Assembly (NCBI GenBank): GCA_947488195.1 | Contig: CANKYR010000005.1 | Coordinates: 1-48,827, forward strand | Origin: Flavobacteriales bacterium | GTDB lineage: Bacteria > Bacteroidota > Bacteroidia > Flavobacteriales_D > Sanyastnellaceae | Length of the DNA stretch: 48,827 bases | Reading direction: 5' to 3' | Shown here: in pieces, positions 8,619 through 17,646 of the stretch | How positions within the stretch are numbered: position 1 is the first letter of the stretch | How the letters are laid out: each line of letters begins with the position of its first letter | The notes under the pieces: model-generated | What the model was told of the DNA's origin: nothing | Databases searched by the model: none | The model's input: the letters and a program-made list of their open reading frames with translations, nothing else | Translations under genes and position numbers: made by a program

Positions 8619-9511
8619 TGGTGAAACATTGGATTACCGCCATGCGCTTGCGCACGCTTCCTTTAGCGGCAGCAGGTATCTTGGCAGGCAGTGCAGGATT
8701 GAAGGCTGAGATTTATTCGTCTTCGATTTTTGTATTTGCTCTATTAACCGCATTGGCTCTGCAAATTTTTTCGAATCTAGCAAATGACTACGGCGATTTT
8801 CAAAACGGTGCAGATGGAAAAGACCGCGTAGGTCCGGCGCGCATGGTTCAAAGTGGAAATATTTCCGCAGAACAAATGAAACGCGGACTTTATGTTTCAG
8901 GTGCCATTGCATTCGCATTGGGAGTTTTGTTGTTGAATGAGGTTTTTGTTGTGAAGAAAAACTGGCTTGGATTCGGAATTTATTTGGGTGTTGGAATCTC
9001 CGCTATTTGGGCGGCATTCAAATATACTGCGGGAAAGAATCCTTATGGATACAAGGGTCTTGGCGATTTGTTTGTCTTCTTGTTTTTCGGAGTGGTTTCA
9101 GTGTTGTCGATGTCATATTTCCTTTCGGGAAAGATTGGCTTAATAGCCATTTTGAATACAGTTATCGTTGGAATGTTAAGCATGGCTGTGTTGCACTTGA
9201 ATAACCTACGCGATCACATTTCAGACGCGAAGGCAGGAAAGCTCACATTAGTGGTGAAGCTAGGTTTTGAAAAAGGAAAGAAATTGCATTTCGTTTGGTT
9301 GGGTTCTGCATTCCTAGCAGCGGTGGCTGAAGTATTCATTACCACTTCTCATTACGCATTCTATTTGCTTCCATTTGCTATACTTGTCGTGCATGCCAAA
9401 AAAGTATATTCCTGCACGAATCCGCAGCTTCTCGATTCAGAATTAAAGAAGGTAGCACTTTCAACATTCGCTATTGCACTGCTCTTGCTCATTTTTTTGC
9501 CGAATGTGTAA
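8618..9511 (+). CDS. menA: 1,4-dihydroxy-2-naphthoate polyprenyltransferase MenA
   Basis: MenA is a UbiA-superfamily membrane enzyme that prenylates DHNA. The 297-residue protein has about eight or nine membrane helices and the two prenyl-diphosphate/Mg sites: NDYGDFQNGADG near residue 57 and NLRDHISDAKAG near residue 193. The RVGPARMVQSG segment after the first site is typical of MenA. The start shares its A with the menB stop. Confidence 0.94.
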   Translation: MVKHWITAMRLRTLPLAAAGILAGSAGLKAEIYSSSIFVFALLTALALQIFSNLANDYGDFQNGADGKDRVGPARMVQSGNISAEQMKRGLYVSGAIAFALGVLLLNEVFVVKKNWLGFGIYLGVGISAIWAAFKYTAGKNPYGYKGLGDLFVFLFFGVVSVLSMSYFLSGKIGLIAILNTVIVGMLSMAVLHLNNLRDHISDAKAGKLTLVVKLGFEKGKKLHFVWLGSAFLAAVAEVFITTSHYAFYLLPFAILVVHAKKVYSCTNPQLLDSELKKVALSTFAIALLLLIFLPNV

Positions 9512-9532
9512 GTTCGAATTGTATATTTGAGC

Positions 9533-10645
9533 ATGTCTTCAAACAGAGAAATCAAAGGAATAGCAATCTCTTACCTATTGGCAATTGTTGGTACAATATT
9601 GTCGAATGAAACATTTGTTCTCAAGGATATTATATATGTTCTAAAGTCAACTCCGCCATACAGAAATACGCAGGAGATTTATTTTATTTGGTTTGGATTT
9701 TTCCCGGCGCTTTTCCTTTTTTTAAACGGGTATACTATGACGCTCGCTTTTAAATCAAAAAAGCAGAGCTCAAGCCGATTAATGGGCCACTACAGCAGAA
9801 GAGGTTTGGTCCTTCTTGCATTGGGCTTATTGTTTGTGGATTTTTGGCCAGCGAATATTTTGATTATCGCAGGAATTTGTTTTTTTGTTTCGCCCTTGTT
9901 TATTCGTTGGGATGCTGTAATGCTTGAGATTTTGCTCTTTGCAATTGTCCTGCTTTCCTCGGTGTTAGGAAATATAGATATCCCCATATATCCATCTTTC
10001 GCAGGGTTCAAACTTCAGGACGTTAGTGCTATAAATATCGTTGGCTTTTTATTCTTTAACGGCTATTATTCAGTCTTTCCTTGGATTTCATTTTTTATTC
10101 TGGGTATTGTTTTCGGAAAATCTCGCGTAAAGGTGAGAGGTTGGTTTCCACCAATAGCTGTCTTTGGAGCTGTTATGACGATTGCAGGAATAGTGGTTCA
10201 ACCGTTTCTGAACAATATGTTTGGAGATATCGGCGAGTTGAATGTTTTCTCGAACAACATCATGAGTATTCGCTTTCATAGTTTTTCTTTTATTCTGTTT
10301 GAGTCTGGGCTTGTATTAATGGCCGTCAGCGCGATGAATTATTTTGGAAAGAAATGGAATGAAACAATTTCAGGAGCTAAAATTATTGGATGGATAGATC
10401 GGTTCTCGTCTTCAAAATATACCTTGTACTTTTTTGTGTGTTTGGAAACAGGCATTCTCTGGTCGTTGGTGAAAGGAGGAAATCAAGCCAGAATTTATTG
10501 GTTTAAATCGGCATATATCCTAATCCCAACTTCACTAGTCATGTTAGCTTTTTCGTTTCTTCTGGTTATTTGGTGGAAGAAGAAAGTCACCGATAAAGCC
10601 CCTGTTGAGTGGTTGCTCAAGAACATTTCAGGTTCTAGGAAATGA
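9533..10645 (+). CDS. Polytopic membrane protein, DUF418/acyltransferase-like, inside the men operon
   Basis: This 370-residue protein has about ten hydrophobic segments. Features include FPALFLFLNGYTM, YSRRGLVLLALGLLFVD, FPWISFFILGIVFG, and the C-terminal end KAPVEWLLKNIS. The last resembles the GPLEWLLR-type tail of DUF418/YeiB proteins, which belong to the wider acyltransferase-3/DUF1624 membrane group. I chose ATG 9533 over the TTG at 9527. It sits 21 bases after menA and overlaps menC by ATGA, so it is firmly inside the operon, but no menaquinone step is known to need such a protein. Function unknown; the family call is tentative. Confidence 0.75.
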   Translation: MSSNREIKGIAISYLLAIVGTILSNETFVLKDIIYVLKSTPPYRNTQEIYFIWFGFFPALFLFLNGYTMTLAFKSKKQSSSRLMGHYSRRGLVLLALGLLFVDFWPANILIIAGICFFVSPLFIRWDAVMLEILLFAIVLLSSVLGNIDIPIYPSFAGFKLQDVSAINIVGFLFFNGYYSVFPWISFFILGIVFGKSRVKVRGWFPPIAVFGAVMTIAGIVVQPFLNNMFGDIGELNVFSNNIMSIRFHSFSFILFESGLVLMAVSAMNYFGKKWNETISGAKIIGWIDRFSSSKYTLYFFVCLETGILWSLVKGGNQARIYWFKSAYILIPTSLVMLAFSFLLVIWWKKKVTDKAPVEWLLKNISGSRK

Positions 10646-11634
10646 GATGGATATTTTCTCATCGAATCCTTCAGTTCAATAAACCGGCAAAGACAAGTCG
10701 AGATGTTCTCTTCACTCGTGATAGTTGGATACTCCAGTTAGTAGATTCAGATGCAAGTATCTTGGGTGAAGGAGAGGTTGCTCCGTTGTGGGGATTAAGC
10801 AAAGAGTCGAAAGAAGAAGTCTTGTCTGAATTAGATCGCATAGCCAACATAGAGGATAGCAATGTGTCTTCATACGTTTCTTCAGTGCAATGCGCCATAG
10901 ATGCGGCACTAGCAGGATTCCATTCGAAACAAATAGATTTCCCTTTCCTTCCGAAAAATGAATTGGGTGCCATTCCAATCAATGGACTCATTTGGATGAA
11001 TGATATTGAGGAGATGCGAATGGAAGCGAGAAGAAAATTCGATGAAGGAAGCAGATGCATTAAATTGAAAATTGGAGCATTGAATTTCAATGACGAATTG
11101 AATTTGATTCGTGAAATTCGGTCATGGGGAAATGAAGAGGAGTTAACGATACGTGTCGATGCAAACGGAGCTTTTGCATTAGAAGACGCATTAGATAAAT
11201 TGAATCAGCTTTCGGAATTTAACTTGCACAGTATTGAGCAACCCATTAAGGCTGGGCAATTAGAGTCCATGTTTAAATTGTGCGCGGAATCGCCTGTTCC
11301 CGTTGCTTTCGATGAAGAACTGATTGGAATCAATCCAGAAGATTTTGAATCGTTTTTAGAATTGGGCAAGCCTGCTTTTATTGTGGTGAAGCCATCGCTT
11401 CATGGCGGATATACGGCTGCTGAAAAATGGAAGGCCTGGGCCGATAAGCATGGAATTAGTTTTTGGATAACCTCTTCCTTAGAGAGCAATGTTGGTTTAA
11501 ATCATCTTGCGAATTGGGTGTGTAAAATGAAGTTGGAACGAGTTCAAGGTTTGGGCACGGGAAGCCTATTCAGCAACAACAGTGAAGCGAAGTGGAAGGT
11601 GGAAGGCGAATTACTTATTCCGATTGAATCATGA
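10642..11634 (+). CDS. menC: o-Succinylbenzoate synthase MenC
   Basis: MenC dehydrates SHCHC to o-succinylbenzoate. The protein (330 residues) is of the enolase superfamily: the catalytic KLKIG (KxK-like), metal ligands in RVDANGAF, SIEQPI and VAFDEELIG, and the second catalytic Lys in FIVVKPSLHGG. The order and spacing fit MenC rather than muconate or dipeptide epimerase branches, and the neighbours decide the assignment. It overlaps the genes on both sides by ATGA. Confidence 0.92.
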   Translation: MRWIFSHRILQFNKPAKTSRDVLFTRDSWILQLVDSDASILGEGEVAPLWGLSKESKEEVLSELDRIANIEDSNVSSYVSSVQCAIDAALAGFHSKQIDFPFLPKNELGAIPINGLIWMNDIEEMRMEARRKFDEGSRCIKLKIGALNFNDELNLIREIRSWGNEEELTIRVDANGAFALEDALDKLNQLSEFNLHSIEQPIKAGQLESMFKLCAESPVPVAFDEELIGINPEDFESFLELGKPAFIVVKPSLHGGYTAAEKWKAWADKHGISFWITSSLESNVGLNHLANWVCKMKLERVQGLGTGSLFSNNSEAKWKVEGELLIPIES

Positions 11635-12584
11635 TTAACCTTGCACTTTCAGGAAGCGATATGATTTTGGCTTACGCTGAAATTGAAAAAGAATGGAACG
11701 AGTCAGAATTAATTTCCTTTCAAACTTCCGGTTCTACAGGAACACCGAAAGTGGTCACATTTAAGAAGGAGCAGGTCATTCGTTCGGCGCAACGAACAGC
11801 ATCTTCCTTCAACCTAAACAAAAACGCTGAAGTTTTCTGTGCATTGCCTCCCATTTATGTAGCTGGAAAAATGATGGCTTTGCGCGCAATCATAAATGAA
11901 TGGAACCTCACTTGGCAATCGCCTTCAACCCATCCTGAAATTTTAAAGCCCTTTGATTTTGCAGCCTTTACGTCGCAGCAGTGCGCTCAAATAATTGGAA
12001 GTTCTTCGTCTGCATTAAATAACATTAAACACATTTTGCTTGGAGGTGGTTCCGTTTCAAATCAAATAATTCAATTCGCAAATGGCGTTGCATCAAATAT
12101 TTGGGAAGGATACGGCATGACAGAAACCCTTACCCACGTTGCCATGCGAGACGTTAAAGCCCAAACGTTTTTCAGAGCGCTCAAGGGTGTTCAGTTTTCA
12201 CAAGGCGAAAGAGGAAATTTAATCATTGAAGATTCGTGGTTGAAACTTCCTTCCTTCGAAACAAACGATACCGTTGAATTGGTTGAAGACGGATTTGTGG
12301 TGAAAGGAAGAACGGATCATGTAATTATTTCTGGAGGGGTGAAGTTATTTCCGGAAGAAATCGAAAGTATTCTTTCGACAATCATTCTTCAACCTTACTA
12401 CATCTCTTCATTACCCGACGAAGTTCTCGGGCAAAAGGTCGTGCTGTATGTGGAAGGCGACACGCAACATTTCCAACTAGAAAGAATAAATCAATTGGAT
12501 TTGGGCATTCGTAAGCCACGAGAAATAATTTTCAAACCGAAGTTCAATCGAACCGCTAGCGGTAAAATCATTCGCGAATCATGA
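11631..12584 (+). CDS. menE: o-Succinylbenzoate-CoA ligase MenE (short form)
   Basis: MenE activates o-succinylbenzoate with ATP and CoA. This adenylate-forming enzyme has the P-loop FQTSGSTGTPKVV near residue 30, the adenine-binding motif WEGYGMTETLTH, GRTDHVIISGGVKLFPEEIE (hinge region), and the catalytic Lys near the C-terminus in NRTASGKIIRES. At 317 residues it is shorter than canonical MenE (about 450) because the N-terminal subdomain before the P-loop is almost absent. Compact MenE proteins are usual in Bacteroidota, to my knowledge. It is coupled to menC and rdgB by ATGA overlaps. Confidence 0.92.
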   Translation: MINLALSGSDMILAYAEIEKEWNESELISFQTSGSTGTPKVVTFKKEQVIRSAQRTASSFNLNKNAEVFCALPPIYVAGKMMALRAIINEWNLTWQSPSTHPEILKPFDFAAFTSQQCAQIIGSSSSALNNIKHILLGGGSVSNQIIQFANGVASNIWEGYGMTETLTHVAMRDVKAQTFFRALKGVQFSQGERGNLIIEDSWLKLPSFETNDTVELVEDGFVVKGRTDHVIISGGVKLFPEEIESILSTIILQPYYISSLPDEVLGQKVVLYVEGDTQHFQLERINQLDLGIRKPREIIFKPKFNRTASGKIIRES

Positions 12585-13159
12585 AAATAGTATTTGCCTC
12601 AGGAAATAAAAAGAAACTTCAAGAGATTCAAGCGGCTTTGCCTTCGGGCATTGAAGTGGTTTCCATGCGCGACGTTGGGGTAAATGAAGAGATTCCTGAA
12701 ACCACAGGAACGTTGGAGGGGAATGCGGAACAGAAAGCGCGGTACGTTTTTGAAAAAATGGGACTGGCTTGTTTTTCAGACGACACTGGATTAGAGATTG
12801 AAACATTGAATGGAAGGCCGGGGGTAGACTCGGCTATTTACGCAGGAGAACCTCGCTCAAACGAACGGAACATAGAAAAGGTGTTGGAGGAAATGGAAGG
12901 TCAAACCAACAGGAATGCGCAATTTAGATCGGTGTTCTGTTATTGTACTGCGCAAGGAACGCATTATTTCGAAGGAATTGTAAGAGGAAAATTGGGTGTT
13001 GAAATTCGTGGTGCAGATGGTTTTGGGTACGACGGAATCTTTCATCCAGATGGAAATTCACGAACATTCGCTGAAATGACAATTGAAGAAAAGAAATTTT
13101 TGAGTCATCGAGCAAAAGCACTGAAAAAGTTCCTCGAATTTATCGCACACAACTCATAG
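12581..13159 (+). CDS. rdgB: XTP/dITP diphosphatase (RdgB/HAM1)
   Basis: RdgB hydrolyses dITP, XTP and ITP to monophosphates and keeps deaminated purines out of nucleic acids. The 192-residue protein shows the family signature FASGNKKKLQEI at the N-terminus, CFSDDTGLEIETL, GRPGVDSAIYAG, GFGYDGIFHPDG and SHRAKALKKF. It is the last gene of the men operon by ATGA overlap with menE, a metabolic mismatch that probably reflects simple co-transcription. Confidence 0.95.
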   Translation: MKIVFASGNKKKLQEIQAALPSGIEVVSMRDVGVNEEIPETTGTLEGNAEQKARYVFEKMGLACFSDDTGLEIETLNGRPGVDSAIYAGEPRSNERNIEKVLEEMEGQTNRNAQFRSVFCYCTAQGTHYFEGIVRGKLGVEIRGADGFGYDGIFHPDGNSRTFAEMTIEEKKFLSHRAKALKKFLEFIAHNS

Positions 13160-13195
13160 CAGTTATGTGTATTTTTGTCTTTCCAATTTGAAACT

Positions 13196-14152
13196 ATGGA
13201 AATTTATTTAGAATTTGAATCCCCGATAAAAGAACTTCGTCAACAAATTGAGAAGTTAAAAGAGAGCGAAACGAAGAACGGGGTTGATGTGCACACTGCT
13301 ATTGAAGATTTAGAGCGTGCAGTAGTAGAAAAAACCAACGAGATTTATTCGAATCTTACCCCATGGCAACGTGTGCTCGTAAGCCGTCACCCTGAAAGAC
13401 CTTATACCCTTCAATACATTGAAACAATGACTGAAGGTACTTGGGTTGAGCAGCACGGAGACCGCACCGTTAAAGATGATAAGGCCATGGTTGGCGGATT
13501 CGGATCTATCGACGGAAGAAGCATGATGTTCATTGGTCAGCAAAAGGGAGCAAACACTAAAATGCGTAGCTACCGGAATTTTGGAATGGCTAATCCCGAA
13601 GGATACCGCAAGGCACTTCGTCTGATGAAGTTGGCTGAAAAATTCAATAAGCCTATTGTCACTCTCATCGATACTCCAGGCGCTTTTCCCGGATTGGAAG
13701 CAGAAGAGCGCGGACAAGGTGAAGCAATTGCGCGAAATTTATTTGAAATGATGCGCTTGAAGGTTCCTGTGATATGTATCATAATTGGCGAAGGTGCCTC
13801 CGGTGGCGCATTAGGAATTGGTATTGGAGATCGCGTTTTAATGTTAGAGAATACCTGGTATTCTGTTATTTCTCCAGAGTCTTGTTCTACTATTTTGTGG
13901 AGAAATACAGACCATAAAATTGAAGCCGCTGCTGCGTTGAAACTCACGGCTGATGATATGTTAGCGAATAAATTGGTAGACGGAATTATTCGTGAACCCC
14001 TTGGTGGCGCTCACAATGATCCGGATGCTGCGGCCCTACATTTGAAAGAGGCTATTATCAGCGCATTGAATGAATTAGAGAAATTAGGAGTTGATGAGCG
14101 TACCCAGCAGAGAATCGAAAAATTCTGCGCAATGGGTGTCGTTCAACAATAA
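13196..14152 (+). CDS. accA: Acetyl-CoA carboxylase carboxyltransferase subunit alpha
   Basis: AccA, with AccD, moves the carboxyl group from carboxybiotin to acetyl-CoA, making malonyl-CoA. The ATG at 13196 gives 318 residues starting [15 protein letters not shown], the standard AccA start; the TTG at 13175 in the ORF track is rejected. Motifs include [15 protein letters not shown]-like sequence, the [16 protein letters not shown] segment, [19 protein letters not shown] and [21 protein letters not shown] box lies at 13170-13177, but I see no good -33 match. accD is not in the window. Confidence 0.96.
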   Translation: MEIYLEFESPIKELRQQIEKLKESETKNGVDVHTAIEDLERAVVEKTNEIYSNLTPWQRVLVSRHPERPYTLQYIETMTEGTWVEQHGDRTVKDDKAMVGGFGSIDGRSMMFIGQQKGANTKMRSYRNFGMANPEGYRKALRLMKLAEKFNKPIVTLIDTPGAFPGLEAEERGQGEAIARNLFEMMRLKVPVICIIIGEGASGGALGIGIGDRVLMLENTWYSVISPESCSTILWRNTDHKIEAAAALKLTADDMLANKLVDGIIREPLGGAHNDPDAAALHLKEAIISALNELEKLGVDERTQQRIEKFCAMGVVQQ

Positions 14153-14165
14153 TTTGAATTTGAGC

Positions 14166-14196
14166 ATTGTAGACTGAATAATTGATTGTAAATTCG
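14166..14196 (+). promoter_or_regulatory. Promoter of the OmpA/TPR lipoprotein gene
   Basis: ATTG at 14166-14169, a 19-base spacer, then TAAATTCG at 14189-14196. This is close to the Bacteroidota -33/-7 consensus. The start codon is 24 bases further on. The gene also has its own strong terminator, consistent with a single-gene unit. Confidence 0.5.
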
Positions 14197-14220
14197 TACC
14201 CATTATTAAAAGCTGAAAAA

Positions 14221-15897
14221 ATGAAAAAAGGATTTTCGTCGGTAGTAGTTGCTTTAACGGCAGTTACACTTCTTTTTCAAGGTTGCGCCACTCTTGGTTC
14301 AATGGAGAAACACATGGCAGAACTTAATTTCCAAGTTGAACCTAGTCCATTGGAAGTTCACGGTGACTCTGTAAAGGTTACTATCACAGGTAAGTTCCCT
14401 GAAAAGTATTTTGCTAAAGCGGTCTCTGCACAAGCTACTCCAGCAATTGTTTGGAATGGTGGTGAAGCTACCTACAAGGTGCAAGAATTCAAAGGAGAGA
14501 AGGCAACAGGTAATGGAGATGTTATTCCTTTCAAAACAGGAAAGAGTTTCAAGTACACTGCAACTCTTCCTTACTCTGCAGGTATGGAATCTTCTAAATT
14601 AGAGTTACGTATCAAAGGTGCGAAGGGCAGTAAAACAGCTTCTTTCCCTGCGGTGGAAATTGCGAAGGGTGTAATTACTACCCCTTATTTAATGAAGAGA
14701 GACGATAAAGTAATCGGTTCTAAAGATGCCTTGATTCGTTCTACCGACAAGACTTTCGAAGCTGTCGTTAATTTCGATTTGAACTCTTCTGTATTGAAGC
14801 CAGCTGAAATGAAAGATGCTGACATTGCAGAATTACAAGCTTTATTAACTGCAATCAGCACAAACCCTAAAATGGTTGTGACTCAAATTGAATTGCAATC
14901 TTACGCTTCGCCAGAAGGTGAAATTATATTGAACGATGGTCTAGCTGTTGAGCGTGCTCAAGCTGGAAGCAAAGTAATGACTAACGTATTGAAGACGGCT
15001 AAGCTTGATGTGCTTTACGGTGCATTGGTGAAAGAGAATCCTAAAGGCGAAGACTGGGACGGATTCAAAGCAGCAATGGAGAAGTCAGCAATTGCAGACA
15101 GCGATATCATTGTACGTATTCTTCAAAGAACTACTGACTTAACTGAAAGAGAAACTGAAATCAAGAACATCTCTAAGACGTACACTGAAATCAAAGATTT
15201 GATTTTCCCATCACTTCGTCGTTGTGTTATTCGTGTTTATTACACTGAAAACGGTTACACCGATGCTGAATTGATTTCTTTAGGAAAAACAAACGCTTCT
15301 GTATTGAATTACGAAGAGTTATTGAAAGCAGGTTCTTTGACTGAAGATGCAAACGTTCAAGCAGCAATCTACAAGGAAGCTGAAGGAAAAGCAAACGGTG
15401 ACTACCGTGCGTCAAACAACCTAGGTGTTGTTTATTACGGAATGAACAAGTCTTCAGAAGCTGCTAAGCAATTTGAAAAGGCCTACGGAATGAAGAAGAA
15501 TTCTGAAACGTCTAACAACAACGGTGTAGCTGTTCGTATGAACGGAGACCGCAAAGGAGCGATGAAATTGTTCAGCGAAAGCGGCTCGGCTGAGAGTAAG
15601 TACAACAAGGGACTTATTCTTATTGCAAACGGTGACTACGCCGGTGCTGTATCTACCATGAAAGATGTTAAGTCGTTCAACTCAGCGTTAGCGAAGTTGT
15701 TAAGCGGTGACAACGCTGGTGCGAAGTCTGATCTTGATGCAAGTGGCGACAAGTCTGCATTAGCAGATTACCTTCGTGCAATCATCTGCGCTCGTTCTAA
15801 CGATGCTGCAGGTAAAGATTCAAACTTAAGTTCAGCTATCGCGAAAGATGGTTCACTAGGAGAGAAGTCTAAGACAGATCTAGAATTCGTTAAGTAA
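14221..15897 (+). CDS. Lipoprotein with OmpA-like and tetratricopeptide-like regions
   Basis: I use the ATG at 14221 (558 residues); it begins MKKGFSSVVVAL and has a lipobox LFQGCA with Cys at 22. An N-terminal beta-rich region is followed near 190-310 by an OmpA-like segment (FDLNSSVLKPAEM, then ELQSYASPEGEIILNDGLAVERAQA), the fold that binds peptidoglycan. The C-terminal third has TPR-like helical pairs (NLGVVYYGMNKSSEAAKQFEKA, NKGLILIANGDYAGAVSTM). Codon use is narrow and regular compared with neighbours, suggesting high expression. It is probably an abundant outer-membrane lipoprotein that tethers the envelope. The exact role is unknown. Confidence 0.8.
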   Translation: MKKGFSSVVVALTAVTLLFQGCATLGSMEKHMAELNFQVEPSPLEVHGDSVKVTITGKFPEKYFAKAVSAQATPAIVWNGGEATYKVQEFKGEKATGNGDVIPFKTGKSFKYTATLPYSAGMESSKLELRIKGAKGSKTASFPAVEIAKGVITTPYLMKRDDKVIGSKDALIRSTDKTFEAVVNFDLNSSVLKPAEMKDADIAELQALLTAISTNPKMVVTQIELQSYASPEGEIILNDGLAVERAQAGSKVMTNVLKTAKLDVLYGALVKENPKGEDWDGFKAAMEKSAIADSDIIVRILQRTTDLTERETEIKNISKTYTEIKDLIFPSLRRCVIRVYYTENGYTDAELISLGKTNASVLNYEELLKAGSLTEDANVQAAIYKEAEGKANGDYRASNNLGVVYYGMNKSSEAAKQFEKAYGMKKNSETSNNNGVAVRMNGDRKGAMKLFSESGSAESKYNKGLILIANGDYAGAVSTMKDVKSFNSALAKLLSGDNAGAKSDLDASGDKSALADYLRAIICARSNDAAGKDSNLSSAIAKDGSLGEKSKTDLEFVK

Positions 15898-15916
15898 TTC
15901 GAAAAGATATTTATTG

Positions 15917-15943
15917 AAAAAAGGGACTTCGGTCCCTTTTTTA
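15917..15943 (+). terminator. Rho-independent terminator with TTCG tetraloop
   Basis: GGGAC and GTCCC pair around TTCG, extended by A-T pairs and followed by a T run. It ends the OmpA/TPR lipoprotein transcript. Confidence 0.92.
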
Positions 15944-15988
15944 TTTCTCAATAACAGAATCAATCTAAAACTTATTTAACATTGCAGT

Positions 15989-16405
15989 ATGAATACCGAA
16001 GGATATCCGTCGAAGATTGTGATAGCATGGGGTGAAGCCATCTCAGGGAATGTTGCTATTCGAGAATGGTTATTGGCCAACGGCTATCCTGAATTAGGCA
16101 TATTCGTTCACGCGCTCAACAATCAAGACGATGCGCGCACGTGGCTCATGGAAAACAATTTCCCGCACCTCATGGCACTTATCAATGGCGCAGAGGGTAA
16201 CCCGAATGCTTTACTTTGGTTGAAGAAAAATAAGTACGACGTGTTAGAGAAAATGGCACGAGCTGCAGACAATCACGAAGAATCTCTGATGTGGTTACTC
16301 GAGAAGAATTTGCCCGATATGGCCGCTATTGCTCAGCGAATCTCTATTGTAAAAAACGAAATTGAGCGTCGGAATAACGACGTCCATTCCATTTCACCGT
16401 TCTAA
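15989..16405 (+). CDS. Small protein made of 25-residue helical repeats
   Basis: This 138-residue protein has no signal peptide. It has four repeats with the core WLxxNxxP: EWLLANGYPEL, TWLMENNFPHL, LWLKKNKYDVL, MWLLEKNLPDM. The Trp residues fall at 27, 52, 77 and 102, an exact 25-residue period, and Ala or Ser sits at fixed positions before each Trp. This suggests a short solenoid of paired helices, likely a cytosolic binding protein. I do not recognise the family. Its stop overlaps the stop of the convergent M16 peptidase gene. Confidence 0.8.
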   Translation: MNTEGYPSKIVIAWGEAISGNVAIREWLLANGYPELGIFVHALNNQDDARTWLMENNFPHLMALINGAEGNPNALLWLKKNKYDVLEKMARAADNHEESLMWLLEKNLPDMAAIAQRISIVKNEIERRNNDVHSISPF

Positions 16406-17646
16406 TTTTTTTTCGGGACGTAGGCCAACACATTCATTTTGTCAAATTGAAATGTGTCGATAGCCGCTTGTTGAATTTGATCCGCAGTAATTTCTTCCAA
16501 CTTACGAAACACTTCTTTCATCGTATCAATTCGGTTGAATTCATGCAAGGTTTTTCCTAGGTTGAACATAAGGGCGCTGCCGCTGTCCTGAGCCAAGGCC
16601 ATTTGTCCAATGATTTGTTTCTTCGCTTCCTGAATTTGACGGCCGTTCATTTTGTTTTCCTTGTACCATTCCAATGTTTTTTCACAAAGTTCAATGGACT
16701 TTTTCAAATTCTCCTTGTCGGTGCCTAAATACAAACTAAAAATACCGCAATCGGTGAATGGTGCATACGTGCACTCAACGTGATAAGCCAGTCCGTGTTT
16801 CTCGCGAATAACCATGCTGAGCTTGTTGTTCAATGCCGGCCCACCAAGAACGTTAGTCAGTAACGTAAGAGCTGGACGAAGCTTATGCGAAAAGGCATAT
16901 GCTTTTCCGCCGATTAGAAAATTCACTTGGTGAATGTCTTTTTCAACGTGAATTTTTTTGCCTGATTTTAACGTGGGCTTAATTCTTTTTTGAGTGAAAA
17001 GCGAGAGCTTTTCTTTGCCCAAATGTTTCTCAAGAATCAATTGAAGTTTTTCAATGGGAATATTTCCAGCCGAAGAAAAAACCAATTGTTCTGCCGTTAA
17101 ATTTCTTTTGCGGAAACGTTCAAGATGCGAACGCTTCATGGCGTTAATGCTTTCTTTTGTTCCGAGAATGCTGCGCCCGATGGCGTGCTTACCAAACAAA
17201 TGTTCTTCGAACTCTTCGAATATCATTTCACTCGGACTGTCGAAATAACTATTCAATTCATCGATAATAACTTCCTTTTCCTTTTCAATTTCTTCAGCAG
17301 GAAAGGAAGGGTGAAACGTAATATCGGCAATGAGTTCAATGGCTCTCTCGTAATGCTCTTTCACCATAGAAGCGTGTATCCACGTTTCCTCTTTCGCAGT
17401 GAAAGCATTTAATTCTCCGCCTACAGCATCAAGCCGCGAAAGGATATGATGATTCTTTCTAGTCTTGGTTCCTTTGAAAAAACAGTGTTCAAGAAAATGC
17501 GCAAGACCGTGTTCGTCTTCCTCTTCGTCGCGACTTCCAGCTGCGATCATTAATCCGCAGTGCGCAACGTCGCGATCCATGGGTTGGTGAACCACACGAA
17601 TCCCGTTGGAAAGAGTAAAAACAATTGGATTTGGAAGTAAACTCAA
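16402..17646 (-). CDS. M16-family zinc peptidase
   Basis: This 414-residue pitrilysin/processing-peptidase-like protein carries the inverted zinc motif HFLEH (His50, Glu53, His54) and the third ligand Glu about 77 residues later in EVIIDELNSY. A second, non-catalytic M16 half follows (VLGGPALNNKLSMVIREKHGL). It has no evident signal peptide. The start is TTG: its bases overlap the TGA of the upstream DUF4920 gene as TTGA, the same coupling geometry as ATGA. The next Met is inside the conserved N-terminal strand, so TTG is the best start. The substrate is unknown. Confidence 0.92.
   Translation of the reverse strand: MSLLPNPIVFTLSNGIRVVHQPMDRDVAHCGLMIAAGSRDEEEDEHGLAHFLEHCFFKGTKTRKNHHILSRLDAVGGELNAFTAKEETWIHASMVKEHYERAIELIADITFHPSFPAEEIEKEKEVIIDELNSYFDSPSEMIFEEFEEHLFGKHAIGRSILGTKESINAMKRSHLERFRKRNLTAEQLVFSSAGNIPIEKLQLILEKHLGKEKLSLFTQKRIKPTLKSGKKIHVEKDIHQVNFLIGGKAYAFSHKLRPALTLLTNVLGGPALNNKLSMVIREKHGLAYHVECTYAPFTDCGIFSLYLGTDKENLKKSIELCEKTLEWYKENKMNGRQIQEAKKQIIGQMALAQDSGSALMFNLGKTLHEFNRIDTMKEVFRKLEEITADQIQQAAIDTFQFDKMNVLAYVPKKN

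Noticed and set aside
9533-10645. The DUF418-like membrane gene as a replacement for MenH
   Set aside because: MenH is a soluble alpha/beta hydrolase and nothing in this protein suggests that chemistry. Only the position supports the idea.
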